Below, one piece after another: positions 16,759-25,504 of a stretch of 64,000 nt of DNA. A program made the translations under genes and the position numbers. The stretch's first letter is position 1, and each line of letters begins with the position of its first letter. Under the pieces are notes generated by a model. That model saw only the letters and a program-made list of their open reading frames with translations, ran no database searches and was not told where the DNA came from. Origin of the DNA: an uncultured Lachnospiraceae bacterium (GTDB taxonomy: Bacteria; Bacillota; Clostridia; Lachnospirales; Lachnospiraceae); NCBI GenBank assembly GCA_910579735.1, contig CAJTUZ010000008.1, positions 62,001 to 126,000 of the forward strand. The letters run 5' to 3'.

Positions 16759-17733
16759 CTATAAGAATTTTTCTATCATTTCTTCCAACTGTTCGCCGGG
16801 TACGGCGCCTACGATTGTTTCCTGTGTCTTTCCATTTACAAAAACGCTCATAGTCGGAATCGACATTACGCCATATTGTGCGGCTATTGCATTTTCGTTG
16901 TCAATATTGCACTTTCCTACTTTTACTTTTCCCTCGTATTTTTCTGCAAGTTTTTCCACCACCGGCGCCATCATTTTACATGGTCCGCACCAATCTGCAT
17001 AAAAATCCACAAATACGGGAATCTCAGAGGAAAGCACCTCCTTTTCAAAATTCTCTGCGGTAAATGTATATTCCATTTTCGTTCTCCTTTCCATGGATAT
17101 AATATATTTATAAATCGGATTTCCCATAGAAGAAAATCTTTCTTCATATTCCGTCTTTACATTGTCTTTCATCATAATCTTGTCATGATGAAGATCATAG
17201 GTTACCTGGTCCAAATGCCAGCAGGCAGGCTTCAGTTCTTCCAAAGCAAATGTGAATAACGCCTGATTATCCGTCTTAAATTCCAATGTCCCTTTTTCGC
17301 ATAGTATTTCACGATATCTGTTTAAAAATTCACGGGATGGCAATCTTCTTTTGGCATGCCTGTCCTTTGGCCACGGATCGGAAAAATTCAAATAGATCTT
17401 ATCCACTTCGGCCTGTCCGAAAACCTCGGTAATCTCCTCCGCATCCATACGAATAAAATATAAATTGGGAAGAGGTTCCTGCTCTGCTTCCATCTTCTGA
17501 ATGCCGCGCACCAGAACACTGGAATATTTTTCTATGCCTACGTAATTAATTTCCGGGTGGGATCTTGCCAGCTCCATAATAAAACGGCCTTTTCCCATAC
17601 CGATCTCAATCTGGAGCGGATGAGAATTGCCAAATAATTCCCGCCAGCGGTTTTTCCTGTTCTTTGGATCATGAATTACAAAACGGCTTTCGCCGATCAT
17701 TTCTCTTGAGCCTGTAATATTCCGTAATCTCAT
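16759..17733 (-). CDS. TrmB tRNA (guanine-N7)-methyltransferase fused in frame to thioredoxin
   Basis: One uninterrupted frame of 324 codons covers two complete proteins. Residues 1 to about 212 are TrmB, with the SAM site EIGMGKGRF, then GIEKYSSV and the signature NFSDPWPKDRHAKRRL; TrmB methylates G46 of tRNAs. Residues 220-324 are a full-length 105-residue thioredoxin with WCGPC and the cis-Pro loop MSIPTM. The join is short (IISMERRTK). Directly before Met220 (ATG at 17076) lies AAGGAGAA with good spacing, so free thioredoxin can be made from the same mRNA. Separate trmB and trxA genes are the norm; here the trmB stop is missing. A sequencing error in the junction is possible but would need to remove a stop without shifting the frame. 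Confidence 0.9.
   Translation of the reverse strand: MRLRNITGSREMIGESRFVIHDPKNRKNRWRELFGNSHPLQIEIGMGKGRFIMELARSHPEINYVGIEKYSSVLVRGIQKMEAEQEPLPNLYFIRMDAEEITEVFGQAEVDKIYLNFSDPWPKDRHAKRRLPSREFLNRYREILCEKGTLEFKTDNQALFTFALEELKPACWHLDQVTYDLHHDKIMMKDNVKTEYEERFSSMGNPIYKYIISMERRTKMEYTFTAENFEKEVLSSEIPVFVDFYADWCGPCKMMAPVVEKLAEKYEGKVKVGKCNIDNENAIAAQYGVMSIPTMSVFVNGKTQETIVGAVPGEQLEEMIEKFL
17082..17090 (-). promoter_or_regulatory. Internal ribosome binding site for thioredoxin
   Basis: On the minus strand AAAGGAGAA lies 5 nt before the ATG at 17076, inside the trmB-trxA frame. It is stronger than expected by chance inside coding sequence and suggests independent initiation of the thioredoxin part. Confidence 0.7.
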
Positions 17734-17988
17734 ACTATAACCTGTTAATTTGCCTGTCTGTTTTCCTTGTATACAATTTTATTTTACACTATTTTAGAGT
17801 ATAAGAAAAGTCTTTTACGAAATTAGATATGATCTTTTCGAGAAAAATAAATTTTCTTCTATAAAAAATGTAGTAAAAATATTTTGTTTTTGTACAAAAT
17901 AGTGTATGATAGAAAAGTATATTTTCAAAAAATACTTCTTATGTCAGCAACGTATTGTTTTATATAGATAGAAGGGTTTGATCGATCC

Positions 17989-19467
17989 ATGTGTTCAACT
18001 TTCAAAAAAAGAATCGTATCGCTTTTTTTGTTTACTGTTTTTCTTTCCGGCTGCCTTTTTCATAATAACGCTTTGACCGCTTATGCAACTTTGGAAGAAT
18101 TGGCAGAGGAAGCGGAGGCAAGAAAACAGCTCCCCATACAGTCCGATGAAATTGAAAACTGGCCTGCGGGTCCCAGAATCGGCGCCGAAGCCGCTATTCT
18201 AATGGACGCCGACACCGGTGTTATTCTTTATGCCAAAAATATTCATGAGAAACTTTACCCTGCCAGTACCACTAAGATCATGACCTGTCTGCTGGCTATG
18301 GAAAACGGCAGTCTGGATGATATGGTCTCTTTCTCCAGAGAGGCCGTTTTCACCGTACCCGTGGGCGGCTCCAACATGGGTATGGACACCGGGGAATCTA
18401 TCACTCTGGAAGAATGTCTCTATGGTATTATGGTCGGTTCTGCAAACGAAGTGGCCAATGCCGTTGCAGAATATGTCAGCGGTTCCATCGATGATTTTGT
18501 GGCATTAATGAACACACGCGCAGCCGAGCTTGGATGTACCAACTCTCATTTTACCAATACGAACGGTCTGCATGATGAGGAACATTATACTTCCGCGTAT
18601 GATCTTGCGCTCATATCCAAATTCTTTTTTCAAAATGAAATGCTGTCCAAGATCAGCAATACCGCGCGTTATCATTTTGAACCTACCGCTACGCAGCCGG
18701 ACGATTTCTACAAAAAGAACAAGCACAGTTTAGTTAACGGGGAAATTGCGTATGAAGGTATATTGGGCGGAAAAACCGGTTATACCGATAATTCCAGACA
18801 AACTCTCGTTACATGCGCCGAACAAAACGGCATGAAACTGATCTGTGTCGTTCTTAAAGAAGAATCGCCGGATCAGTTTACGGACACGGTAGAATTATTT
18901 AACTATGGTTTTCAAAATTTCCAGGTACTGAATGTCTCCGAAAATGAGGCAAAATTTAATATTGACAATGTTAATTTCTTTAAGGCAGACAATGATATTT
19001 TCGGCAGTTCCAAGCCGATCTTATCGATTGATAAGGACAGTTTCGTTATCGTTCCCAATATGGCAGATTTCACGGATCTGGATTCTACCGTGGATTACGA
19101 TATTGCACAGGGTAATCATGTTGCAAAGATCGATTATACTTATAGCGGCGCCTACGTGGGAAGCGCTTATGTCAATCTCGCCGAATATACGGAATCTACG
19201 TATGATTTTGAAACCGGAGCGGACACTGCTGATATAGATACCAAAAAAGCAAATACTTCCCCGGGAGAGGACGACGGTACTATTTTTATTAATATCAAAA
19301 AAGTATTGATTGGTACATTGATCTTTATGACGGTCGTTATCTGTATTTTTATTATCCGTGCCGTCATTATCAATAACAATAATTCCAAACGCAGAAGAAA
19401 CCGCGTAACCAGAAAAAAACACCGAAGAGAACGTATCCGTTCTAACTTCGATGATTTTGATTTTTAG
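17989..19467 (+). CDS. Serine-type D-Ala-D-Ala carboxypeptidase (PBP5/DacF-like)
   Basis: This penicillin-binding protein trims the terminal D-Ala from peptidoglycan stem peptides outside the membrane. All three active-site motifs are present: SxxK as STTK (Ser93), SxN as SAN (about residue 151) and KTG in GGKTGYTD. The N-terminal export signal carries LSGC, which could be a lipobox, but an ordinary signal peptidase site after AYA is also possible. A C-terminal transmembrane helix (about residues 437-460) and a very basic tail follow, an unusual anchor in place of the amphipathic helix of PBP5. A -10-like TATGAT at 17905-17910 precedes the gene. The last 26 nt overlap the convergent exonuclease gene. 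Confidence 0.9.
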   Translation: MCSTFKKRIVSLFLFTVFLSGCLFHNNALTAYATLEELAEEAEARKQLPIQSDEIENWPAGPRIGAEAAILMDADTGVILYAKNIHEKLYPASTTKIMTCLLAMENGSLDDMVSFSREAVFTVPVGGSNMGMDTGESITLEECLYGIMVGSANEVANAVAEYVSGSIDDFVALMNTRAAELGCTNSHFTNTNGLHDEEHYTSAYDLALISKFFFQNEMLSKISNTARYHFEPTATQPDDFYKKNKHSLVNGEIAYEGILGGKTGYTDNSRQTLVTCAEQNGMKLICVVLKEESPDQFTDTVELFNYGFQNFQVLNVSENEAKFNIDNVNFFKADNDIFGSSKPILSIDKDSFVIVPNMADFTDLDSTVDYDIAQGNHVAKIDYTYSGAYVGSAYVNLAEYTESTYDFETGADTADIDTKKANTSPGEDDGTIFINIKKVLIGTLIFMTVVICIFIIRAVIINNNNSKRRRNRVTRKKHRRERIRSNFDDFDF

Positions 19468-20422
19468 AAATCCTTTTTTCTTTCCGCTGCTGTTTCGCTT
19501 TTTCCTGTTTGCTGATGATATTTTCGACCTCTTCTTCAGAAATGAATTTTGCCGTCTTGACGACATAGATCTGTTCATTCTCTGCTTTGCGGATCCGTAT
19601 TTTCGATTTCATGAAGCCGTGTCTGTCACAATAAGATACACTATAGTAATGCTTTCCGTTCGGCGTAAACCATTTTAGCTTTTTCCGCAGATTTTTATGG
19701 CATAAAAAGCATTTGGTGCTGACAACGTTTCTGTCATTCATCGCTTTGGCTTTATCGTCAAATCCTCTGGAGATATACTTTGCATATGTCTCCTCAGGAA
19801 CCGTGTCAAAGAGGATATGTATCTCCTCATCTCTTCCTGCCGGAATATGAAAAACGTCAAAGGAATAATTGCGCAGAACCTTTTCGTCCAAAACCGCCAA
19901 TATTTTGGAAGTATAATAAGCATCGCTGAAAGCTCTGTGAAAAGGAATATCTTTCTCAATCTTCAAAAAATCGATCGCATATTCCAAAGCCCGTCTGGAC
20001 TTTTTGTCTTCACAGGCAATACTGAAAAGTTTCTGTACATCCAGAAACCGAAAGGGTCTGTCTGCGATCGGTCTCATCCCGTAATAACGGATATTTCTCT
20101 GAAGCTCCGTTAAATCTAACGGTCCCCATGTACAGAAAATATAATCTTCTCCGCACCAGTCTGAAAATGCCTCCATCACTTCCGGAAAAAACTTTTCGTT
20201 TTCCAGCTGTTCCATTTTAATATGAATCAGCTTTTTCGTAATGTGATGCATCTCATGATAGACCTGCGGTTTAATGAGTTCATTAAATTCACCGATCTTT
20301 TCCCGGCTGCTATTTAGTTTTATCGCACCGATTTCGATGATCTCGAAAGGAAGGATCTTGACAACTTCCTCTTCACCCGTACTGCTTTGATTCCATTCTA
20401 AATCTAATATAATGTAATTCAT
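19442..20422 (-). CDS. DEDD-type 3'-5' exonuclease (DnaQ-like/ERI-1 family)
   Basis: The N-terminal exonuclease domain begins MNYIILDLEWNQ, giving the first Asp and Glu of the DEDD set. IEIGAIKLN follows, and later FHRAFSDAYYTSKIL supplies the last conserved His/Asp. A C-terminal part of about 150 residues, with a CxxC-like pair (CFLCHK) and a Lys/Arg-rich end, is not part of the catalytic domain. I start at ATG 20422 because the motif begins right there; an upstream ATG at 20440 would add six residues. It is convergent with the carboxypeptidase gene, and the 3' ends overlap by 26 nt. Whether the substrate is RNA or DNA is not clear. Confidence 0.8.
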   Translation of the reverse strand: MNYIILDLEWNQSSTGEEEVVKILPFEIIEIGAIKLNSSREKIGEFNELIKPQVYHEMHHITKKLIHIKMEQLENEKFFPEVMEAFSDWCGEDYIFCTWGPLDLTELQRNIRYYGMRPIADRPFRFLDVQKLFSIACEDKKSRRALEYAIDFLKIEKDIPFHRAFSDAYYTSKILAVLDEKVLRNYSFDVFHIPAGRDEEIHILFDTVPEETYAKYISRGFDDKAKAMNDRNVVSTKCFLCHKNLRKKLKWFTPNGKHYYSVSYCDRHGFMKSKIRIRKAENEQIYVVKTAKFISEEEVENIISKQEKAKQQRKEKRISKNQNHRS

Positions 20423-20494
20423 GAAAAAATCATAGCACAAAATATCCTATTGTACAAGTTGAACAACCGATCTGCCTAAAGAGGCAGAAAAAAT

Positions 20495-21307
20495 TTATTC
20501 ATGGATCCGTTGATTTCGAAGTATCAATCCAACTCCTGCCATTATCAAAACAGAAAATATTCCCGTTATAGGGTCAAAAAGTATTTGTCCCCAATTACTG
20601 TATTTCACAAAGGAACCTGTTGCAATAAGAACAGTGGGAACAGCATCCTCCATTGAGTGTAACAGTACACAGGACCATACGCTCTTTGTCATGCGGTATA
20701 ACTCTACAAACAAAACGGACCATACCATCATGACAAGACATCCTGATATCAGAGTTTTCCATCTTGAAGCGGTTAAAAAATATTCATCCCCCAGGAAAAC
20801 CAAATAATAAGCTGTATGCCACAACCCCCATACCAGACCTGAAATACCGTATACTAACCAATCATTTAGCCGAAGTTCCAATAGTCTGGGTGTCAGATAT
20901 CCGCGCCATGCAAATTCTTCAAATATATTTTTCAAAAAACTTCCCACTAAAGAGAATGCTGCAGCTGATAGAAAGGCAGACCACGAGATCATGGAAATAT
21001 CAATACAGTCAAAATATAATGCAAGTAAGATCGTAATAATTGTGATAACAGGATAGAGGAAAATTGCAATAACATAACCCTTCCAACTTGTTTTCAGGTT
21101 TAGTTTCAGACCGAAGCTTTTCCATTCCTTTTCTCTGGTTCTGAATATGACGGCACAAAGTAAAGGAAGGGCAAGCCAAATACCCATTCCCAGGCTGTCT
21201 CCTTCAGGCTGGTCTGTTAAGAATTGATCCACAAGGACACCGATCCAGCCGCTGATAAGTGTTATAATAATAAAATAAATTAAATTGCGACGCGTATTTT
21301 TTAACAT
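20495..21307 (-). CDS. CPBP family intramembrane glutamic endopeptidase
   Basis: This is a polytopic membrane protein of 270 residues with about seven hydrophobic segments. The CPBP/ABI (CAAX-like) active-site motifs are clear: FEEFAWRGYL with EExxxR, then GLVWGLWHTAYY, and a third motif near WSVLFVELY. Bacterial members are linked to self-immunity against bacteriocins or to membrane protein processing. It overlaps the TetR gene by 7 nt, forming a two-gene operon that the regulator should control. Confidence 0.85.
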   Translation of the reverse strand: MLKNTRRNLIYFIIITLISGWIGVLVDQFLTDQPEGDSLGMGIWLALPLLCAVIFRTREKEWKSFGLKLNLKTSWKGYVIAIFLYPVITIITILLALYFDCIDISMISWSAFLSAAAFSLVGSFLKNIFEEFAWRGYLTPRLLELRLNDWLVYGISGLVWGLWHTAYYLVFLGDEYFLTASRWKTLISGCLVMMVWSVLFVELYRMTKSVWSCVLLHSMEDAVPTVLIATGSFVKYSNWGQILFDPITGIFSVLIMAGVGLILRNQRIHE

Positions 21308-21876
21308 GATATAGATTCCCTTTCAATCAATTTCATAAGCCAGCTTACATCCGGCAGCGGTGTCTGAGGTCTGCGTACCTTTTCCTGTGCAATACCCTGT
21401 ATGGCTCCAAAAAGTGCGATGCACATTGCATGTGCATTTCCGGCATGAAATAATCCTAATTCCTGCCCTTTTCGGATAACCGGAATCCATTGTGCTGCAA
21501 TGTCTGCTTTTTCGAGAAGAATATATACTTCGTCTATTCCAACATGGGAATGCTGCGCCTGATCTATAAAAACAAACATTTTTCCAAAAAAGGGGTTACT
21601 TTCAAGCTGTTCAAAAATATTCTGTAAGATCTGTAAGAGATACTCTTTGGGCGCCTGCATGGCGGCGGCCTTTTCAATATGCATTTCTTCGGCTCCGATT
21701 TTAACCAATTCAAGATAAATACTTTCTTTATTAGGAAAATAATGAAAAAACAGACCGGAACTGATACCTGTTTTGCGGCATATTTCACGTGTACTTGTCC
21801 CATAAAAACCCTTTGTAATAAATTCGTCTAAAGCTACTCTTAATAGCTGATTTTTTCTTTCTTGTCCTTTGTTCAT
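21301..21876 (-). CDS. TetR family transcriptional regulator
   Basis: The N-terminal helix-turn-helix reads TSTREICRKTGISSGLFFHYFPNKESIYLE, diagnostic of the TetR family. The remainder is a helical ligand-binding domain. I place the start at ATG 21876, 7 nt after AAGGAG. A longer frame beginning with TTG at 21909 is ruled out because that codon lies at or before the expected transcription start. An operator-like palindrome overlaps the promoter, so it is probably a self-repressing regulator of itself and the CPBP protease. Confidence 0.88.
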   Translation of the reverse strand: MNKGQERKNQLLRVALDEFITKGFYGTSTREICRKTGISSGLFFHYFPNKESIYLELVKIGAEEMHIEKAAAMQAPKEYLLQILQNIFEQLESNPFFGKMFVFIDQAQHSHVGIDEVYILLEKADIAAQWIPVIRKGQELGLFHAGNAHAMCIALFGAIQGIAQEKVRRPQTPLPDVSWLMKLIERESISC

Positions 21877-21893
21877 ATTCATACTCCTTAAAA

Positions 21894-21909
21894 TTAAGCA
21901 AGTGCTCAA
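21894..21909 (-). promoter_or_regulatory. Operator-like palindrome for the TetR regulator
   Basis: TTGAGCAC/TTGCTTAA is a 16-bp inverted repeat with one mismatch per half. It sits immediately after the -10 box, across the expected transcription start, which is the classic place for a repressor site. Confidence 0.7.
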
Positions 21910-21914
21910 TTTTT

Positions 21915-21942
21915 ATTATAGCATTATTTGTAATCCTGTCAA
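21915..21942 (-). promoter_or_regulatory. Promoter of the TetR-CPBP operon
   Basis: On the minus strand TTGACA (21937-21942) and TATAAT (21915-21920) are both perfect and 16 nt apart. Such a strong promoter under an operator fits regulated high expression. Confidence 0.85.
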
Positions 21943-22031
21943 GGACTAAAAATGCGTTCCGTACTATATAAATACTACGGTGTATTGATACTATGGGGGT
22001 TATGTGAAAGACTTTGAGTTTATCTTGAGAC

Positions 22032-22072
22032 AAAAAAAGAAAGCATTGAAAAACTAATGTTTTCAATGCTTT
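22032..22072 (-). terminator. Terminator after tRNA-Arg
   Basis: AAAGCATTGAAAA and its complement form a long stem around a CATTAG loop and run into CTTTTTTT on the minus strand, 4 nt past the tRNA. It probably ends the serS-DUF3881-tRNA transcript. Confidence 0.85.
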
Positions 22073-22076
22073 ATAG

Positions 22077-22150
22077 CGTCCCCGAGACGACTTGAACGTC
22101 CGACCCCTCGCTTAGGAGGCGAGTGCTCTATCCAACTGAGCTACGAGGAC
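22077..22150 (-). tRNA. tRNA-Arg (anticodon CCT)
   Basis: The cloverleaf has acceptor GTCCTCG/CGGGGAC with discriminator G, D-arm GCTC/GAGC, anticodon stem CTCGC/GCGAG with loop CTCCTAA (anticodon CCT, reading AGG) and T-loop TTCAAGT. CCA is not encoded. It starts 7 nt after the upstream gene's stop and so is likely processed from a longer transcript. Confidence 0.95.
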
Positions 22151-22157
22151 TTATATG

Positions 22158-23048
22158 TTAATCAGGATAATTGATAAAACCCTGCATCCAGATAACACCC
22201 TTAAATCTGCGGCCGACTTCCGGCTCGCCATACAAATCTAAAGAATTAATACAAATATCAAACTGCAGATCATTACAACTTACTTTCATAAGATAAATTT
22301 TCTCTCCTGTGATCTTATTCGTCGTAATGGTATAATCCAATATTTCTCCCAATATGGAATATTGGTCGCACTCTACGCCATATGGCATAAAATAAGTATC
22401 TACCAGGCTAAAAACATCTTCTTTCAAAATTTTCCTGGAAATAGAAGTATAGGTATCCATATCTTCCAAAGTAAGACTCTCGATTGCATCCTCGTCTCCC
22501 TGCCTTGCTGCTGCGATCAGCTGGTTACGATTTATGGACGCTTTTTTTACTTTCTGTACTTCTCTTTCATTTTTTACAATCGGTAAAATAATATTTCCTT
22601 TTATGGAAAGTCCTGATAGCGTAAGCGTGGTTCCTTTAATCGGAAGGAGCTGCATATTCTGCGCCTTTACATAAGGAATAATATTTTGTAAGTAAAAGAT
22701 CAGACTGACGCCCACTTTGATATCATCGCAGATACCGGCATAGGATTCTTTCTCTGCATGGCGCTCCACGGAAACATCCTCATAAGAACTGACATCTCTG
22801 CCTCTTAAATAGGGATAAAAATAATCAAAGGTGAATCTGTCTTCTTCATCATATGTGCCGCATACCGCAATACCCATATTCTCGGCAAAATCTTCACAAT
22901 ACTCTGCAAGCATCGTTTCATCGGAACCGGACGTATAAGAACAATGATTTGCGCTTTCTATAACTTCCGCTATTAACTCCTGTTGTTCCCGTCTGTCTAT
23001 CAGTTTGCTAAAACCGATAGCCCGCATATATTTATGCAAAGATTTCAC
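22158..23048 (-). CDS. DUF3881-like protein
   Basis: The 296-residue soluble protein begins MKSLHKYMRAIGFSKLIDR and resembles the DUF3881 family that I associate with Lachnospiraceae. No catalytic motif, signal peptide or membrane segment is seen. The middle part has LLPIKGTTLTLSGLSIKGNIILPI, a strand-rich stretch, and the C-terminus carries EVGRRFKGVIWMQGFINYPD. It lies between serS and tRNA-Arg on the same strand and is probably co-transcribed with them. The function is unknown, and the family name is from memory only. Confidence 0.7.
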   Translation of the reverse strand: MKSLHKYMRAIGFSKLIDRREQQELIAEVIESANHCSYTSGSDETMLAEYCEDFAENMGIAVCGTYDEEDRFTFDYFYPYLRGRDVSSYEDVSVERHAEKESYAGICDDIKVGVSLIFYLQNIIPYVKAQNMQLLPIKGTTLTLSGLSIKGNIILPIVKNEREVQKVKKASINRNQLIAAARQGDEDAIESLTLEDMDTYTSISRKILKEDVFSLVDTYFMPYGVECDQYSILGEILDYTITTNKITGEKIYLMKVSCNDLQFDICINSLDLYGEPEVGRRFKGVIWMQGFINYPD

Positions 23049-23075
23049 CTCCTTCTTTTCTTTCGTCTATAGGTT

Positions 23076-24356
23076 TTATACGTCAAGACGTGCCTTGCCA
23101 CCCATATATGGACGAAGTACTTCGGGAATCTTTACGGAACCATCTTCGCACAGATTATTTTCCAAAAAGGCGATCAGCATTCTGGGCGGTGCAACGACCG
23201 TATTATTCAATGTATGCGCAAAATATTTTCCGTCTTTCCCGTTTATTCTGATACGTAATCTTCTTGCCTGTGCGTCTCCAAGATTAGAACAACTTCCCAC
23301 TTCAAAATATTTCTTCTGTCTGGGAGACCATGCTTCTACATCATAAGATTTTACTTTCAGATCTGCAAGGTCACCGGAACAGCATTCAATCGTTCTTACC
23401 GGTATATCTAAGGAACAGAATAAGTCTACCGTATTCTGCCATAGTTTGTCAAACCATTTCGGAGATTCTTCCGGTTTACATACAACAATCATTTCCTGTT
23501 TTTCAAATTGGTGAATCCGGTAAACGCCTCTTTCTTCAATACCGTGCGCACCTTTTTCTTTTCTGAAACAGGGTGAATAACTTGTCAAAGTCTGGGGAAG
23601 ATTTTCTTCCGGTACGATCGTATCAATAAATTTACCGATCATGGAATGTTCCGACGTCCCGATTAAGTATAAGTCTTCTCCTTCTATTTTATACATCATG
23701 GCATCCATTTCCGCAAAACTCATAACGCCATCGACAACTGCGCTGCGGATCATAAAGGGAGGAACACAATAGGTGAATCCCCTGTCGATCATAAAATCTC
23801 TTGCATAAGCGATCACTGCGGAATGAAGCCTTGCAATATCACCCATTAAATAATAGAAACCGTTACCGGCCACTCTTCCTGCGGCATCCATATCAATTCC
23901 GTTAAATTTCTCCATGATTTCCGTATGGTATGGAATTTCAAAATCAGGAACAAGCGGTTCTCCATATTTTTTAATTTCCACATTTTCGGAATCGTCTTTT
24001 CCGATCGGAACCGATGGATCGATGATATTGGGGATCATCATCATATCTTTTTTTATCTTTTCACGAAGTTCGTTTTCTTTTTCTTCCAGTTCTGCAAGCC
24101 GCGCAGCATTAGCAGATACTTCAGCCTTTTTCGCTTCTGCCTCTTCTTTTTTGCCCTGTGCCATCAGAGCGCCGATTTCCTTTGATATTTTATTCCGGCT
24201 CGCACGAATATCATCTGCTTCCTGCTGTGCTTTTCTGACTTCGGCATCCAGTTCTATTACCTCGTCAACCAAACCCAGTTTGGAATCCTGAAATTTCTTT
24301 TTGATATTTTCTTTTACAAGATCCGGATTTTCCCTCAAAAATTTAATGTCTATCAT
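23076..24356 (-). CDS. serS: Seryl-tRNA synthetase
   Basis: This class II synthetase charges tRNA-Ser. The N-terminal ~110 residues are the long antiparallel coiled coil (Lys/Glu/Ala-rich) that binds the tRNA variable arm. The catalytic domain has LIGTSEHSMIGKF, motif 2 in YSPCFRKEKGAHGIEERGVYRIHQFEKQ, and motif 3 with NNTVVAPPRMLIAFLEN. The length of 426 residues is normal. No T-box leader is visible in the 91 nt upstream. Confidence 0.96.
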   Translation of the reverse strand: MIDIKFLRENPDLVKENIKKKFQDSKLGLVDEVIELDAEVRKAQQEADDIRASRNKISKEIGALMAQGKKEEAEAKKAEVSANAARLAELEEKENELREKIKKDMMMIPNIIDPSVPIGKDDSENVEIKKYGEPLVPDFEIPYHTEIMEKFNGIDMDAAGRVAGNGFYYLMGDIARLHSAVIAYARDFMIDRGFTYCVPPFMIRSAVVDGVMSFAEMDAMMYKIEGEDLYLIGTSEHSMIGKFIDTIVPEENLPQTLTSYSPCFRKEKGAHGIEERGVYRIHQFEKQEMIVVCKPEESPKWFDKLWQNTVDLFCSLDIPVRTIECCSGDLADLKVKSYDVEAWSPRQKKYFEVGSCSNLGDAQARRLRIRINGKDGKYFAHTLNNTVVAPPRMLIAFLENNLCEDGSVKIPEVLRPYMGGKARLDV

Positions 24357-24447
24357 TTTATTTATAACACCTTTCTTTTATCTTGCTGCGCATTGAATCT
24401 GCATGTCTGGCTTTGCCAAATTGCCGGTTGAATAATCTGATTTTTAT

Positions 24448-25497
24448 TTAACCCACAACTTCTTTAATATATATATTATTAACGACCAACATATCTTTTA
24501 TGATGTCTATGGAATTTCCATCTTTATCTTTGATCACGCGTATAACAGGTCTTCCCGGAAACTGTTTGTTCTGTCTCAGTACGATTCCGATTTCACCTTC
24601 ATTGGTTCTTACATAGGTACCGGCAGGGTAAACTGCGGTAAATTCCAGAAATACATCTACTATTCTACCATCAAATTTGACATCTTTAAAGTGTTTTAAA
24701 TATTCTACTGCTTCATATACTTTTACTCTCTCACAGCCAATCCCGCAGATCATCTCATCGAATGTATCACAGACCTGAATAATGCGGCATTCCAATGGAA
24801 TATCTGTTGCCTTTAAGGGATATCCCGAACCATCAATTCTCTCATGATGATATAATATCATATTTTTACTTACATTGGAAATCCAATTTTCTCCCTGTAA
24901 TGCCGAATATCCATAAACAGGATGTTTTTTATATTCCGAGCATTCCAATTCCGGAAGTTCTTCAATATTATGATTTGTATAATCAATTGTCAGATATCGC
25001 AGACCCAGATCATGAAGAAGACAACCGACACCAATGTCATGAACTAATTCACGAGAAAGTCCCATACGCAAAGCAACAATTGTTGCCAGACTGCATATAC
25101 TGATGGAATGTTCATAGATATCAAAACTTCTTTCTCTGATGTCGAAGATCTTGCTGATAACTTCTTCTTCTTCCAAAATATTTGTTATGATGGTATCCGC
25201 CGTATGGCTTAACTCTACCAATTCTTGGTTGTTGCAATAAGTATGCTTTTCAAGAATATCCTTTACTTTGGATGTAAAAGATTCCTCCAGATCTTCTTTT
25301 AAAATAACAACAGACTCTACGTCTCTTTCATCCCAGATATATACTTCTTTAATATTCAGTTCTTTTAATTTTTCAATATAGTCCCGCTGCAGCCATGTTC
25401 CCTTAGACAATAAAATATTATAATCATTTGTCAGGACACTGGCAGCCAGACGTTCTTTCCCTGTCAGATTTTCAGTTTTACATATTCTTTTAATCAT
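24448..25497 (-). CDS. HD-GYP domain protein (putative c-di-GMP phosphodiesterase)
   Basis: The first ~110 residues form an N-terminal domain containing ILLSKGTWLQRDYIEKL. The HD-GYP domain follows, with CLLHDLGLRYL supplying the HD pair and HHERIDGSGYP supplying the HHE...GYP signature, then QVCDTFDEMICG. Such proteins hydrolyse cyclic di-GMP to GMP. It is cytosolic. It follows DUF4446 by 7 nt, so it belongs to the parA-parB-DUF4446 transcript. Confidence 0.88.
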   Translation of the reverse strand: MIKRICKTENLTGKERLAASVLTNDYNILLSKGTWLQRDYIEKLKELNIKEVYIWDERDVESVVILKEDLEESFTSKVKDILEKHTYCNNQELVELSHTADTIITNILEEEEVISKIFDIRERSFDIYEHSISICSLATIVALRMGLSRELVHDIGVGCLLHDLGLRYLTIDYTNHNIEELPELECSEYKKHPVYGYSALQGENWISNVSKNMILYHHERIDGSGYPLKATDIPLECRIIQVCDTFDEMICGIGCERVKVYEAVEYLKHFKDVKFDGRIVDVFLEFTAVYPAGTYVRTNEGEIGIVLRQNKQFPGRPVIRVIKDKDGNSIDIIKDMLVVNNIYIKEVVG

Positions 25498-25504
25498 TTG
25501 CTTT

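Noticed and set aside
20470..20492. CTGCCT/AGGCAG hairpin after the CPBP gene as a terminator
   Set aside because: On the relevant strand the T-rich run precedes the stem instead of following it.
21877..21909. Longer TetR start at TTG 21909
   Set aside because: The codon lies within the operator, at or before the expected transcription start, and has no ribosome binding site.
24357..24447. T-box leader for serS
   Set aside because: Only 91 nt are available and no T-box sequence or antiterminator/terminator pair is present.
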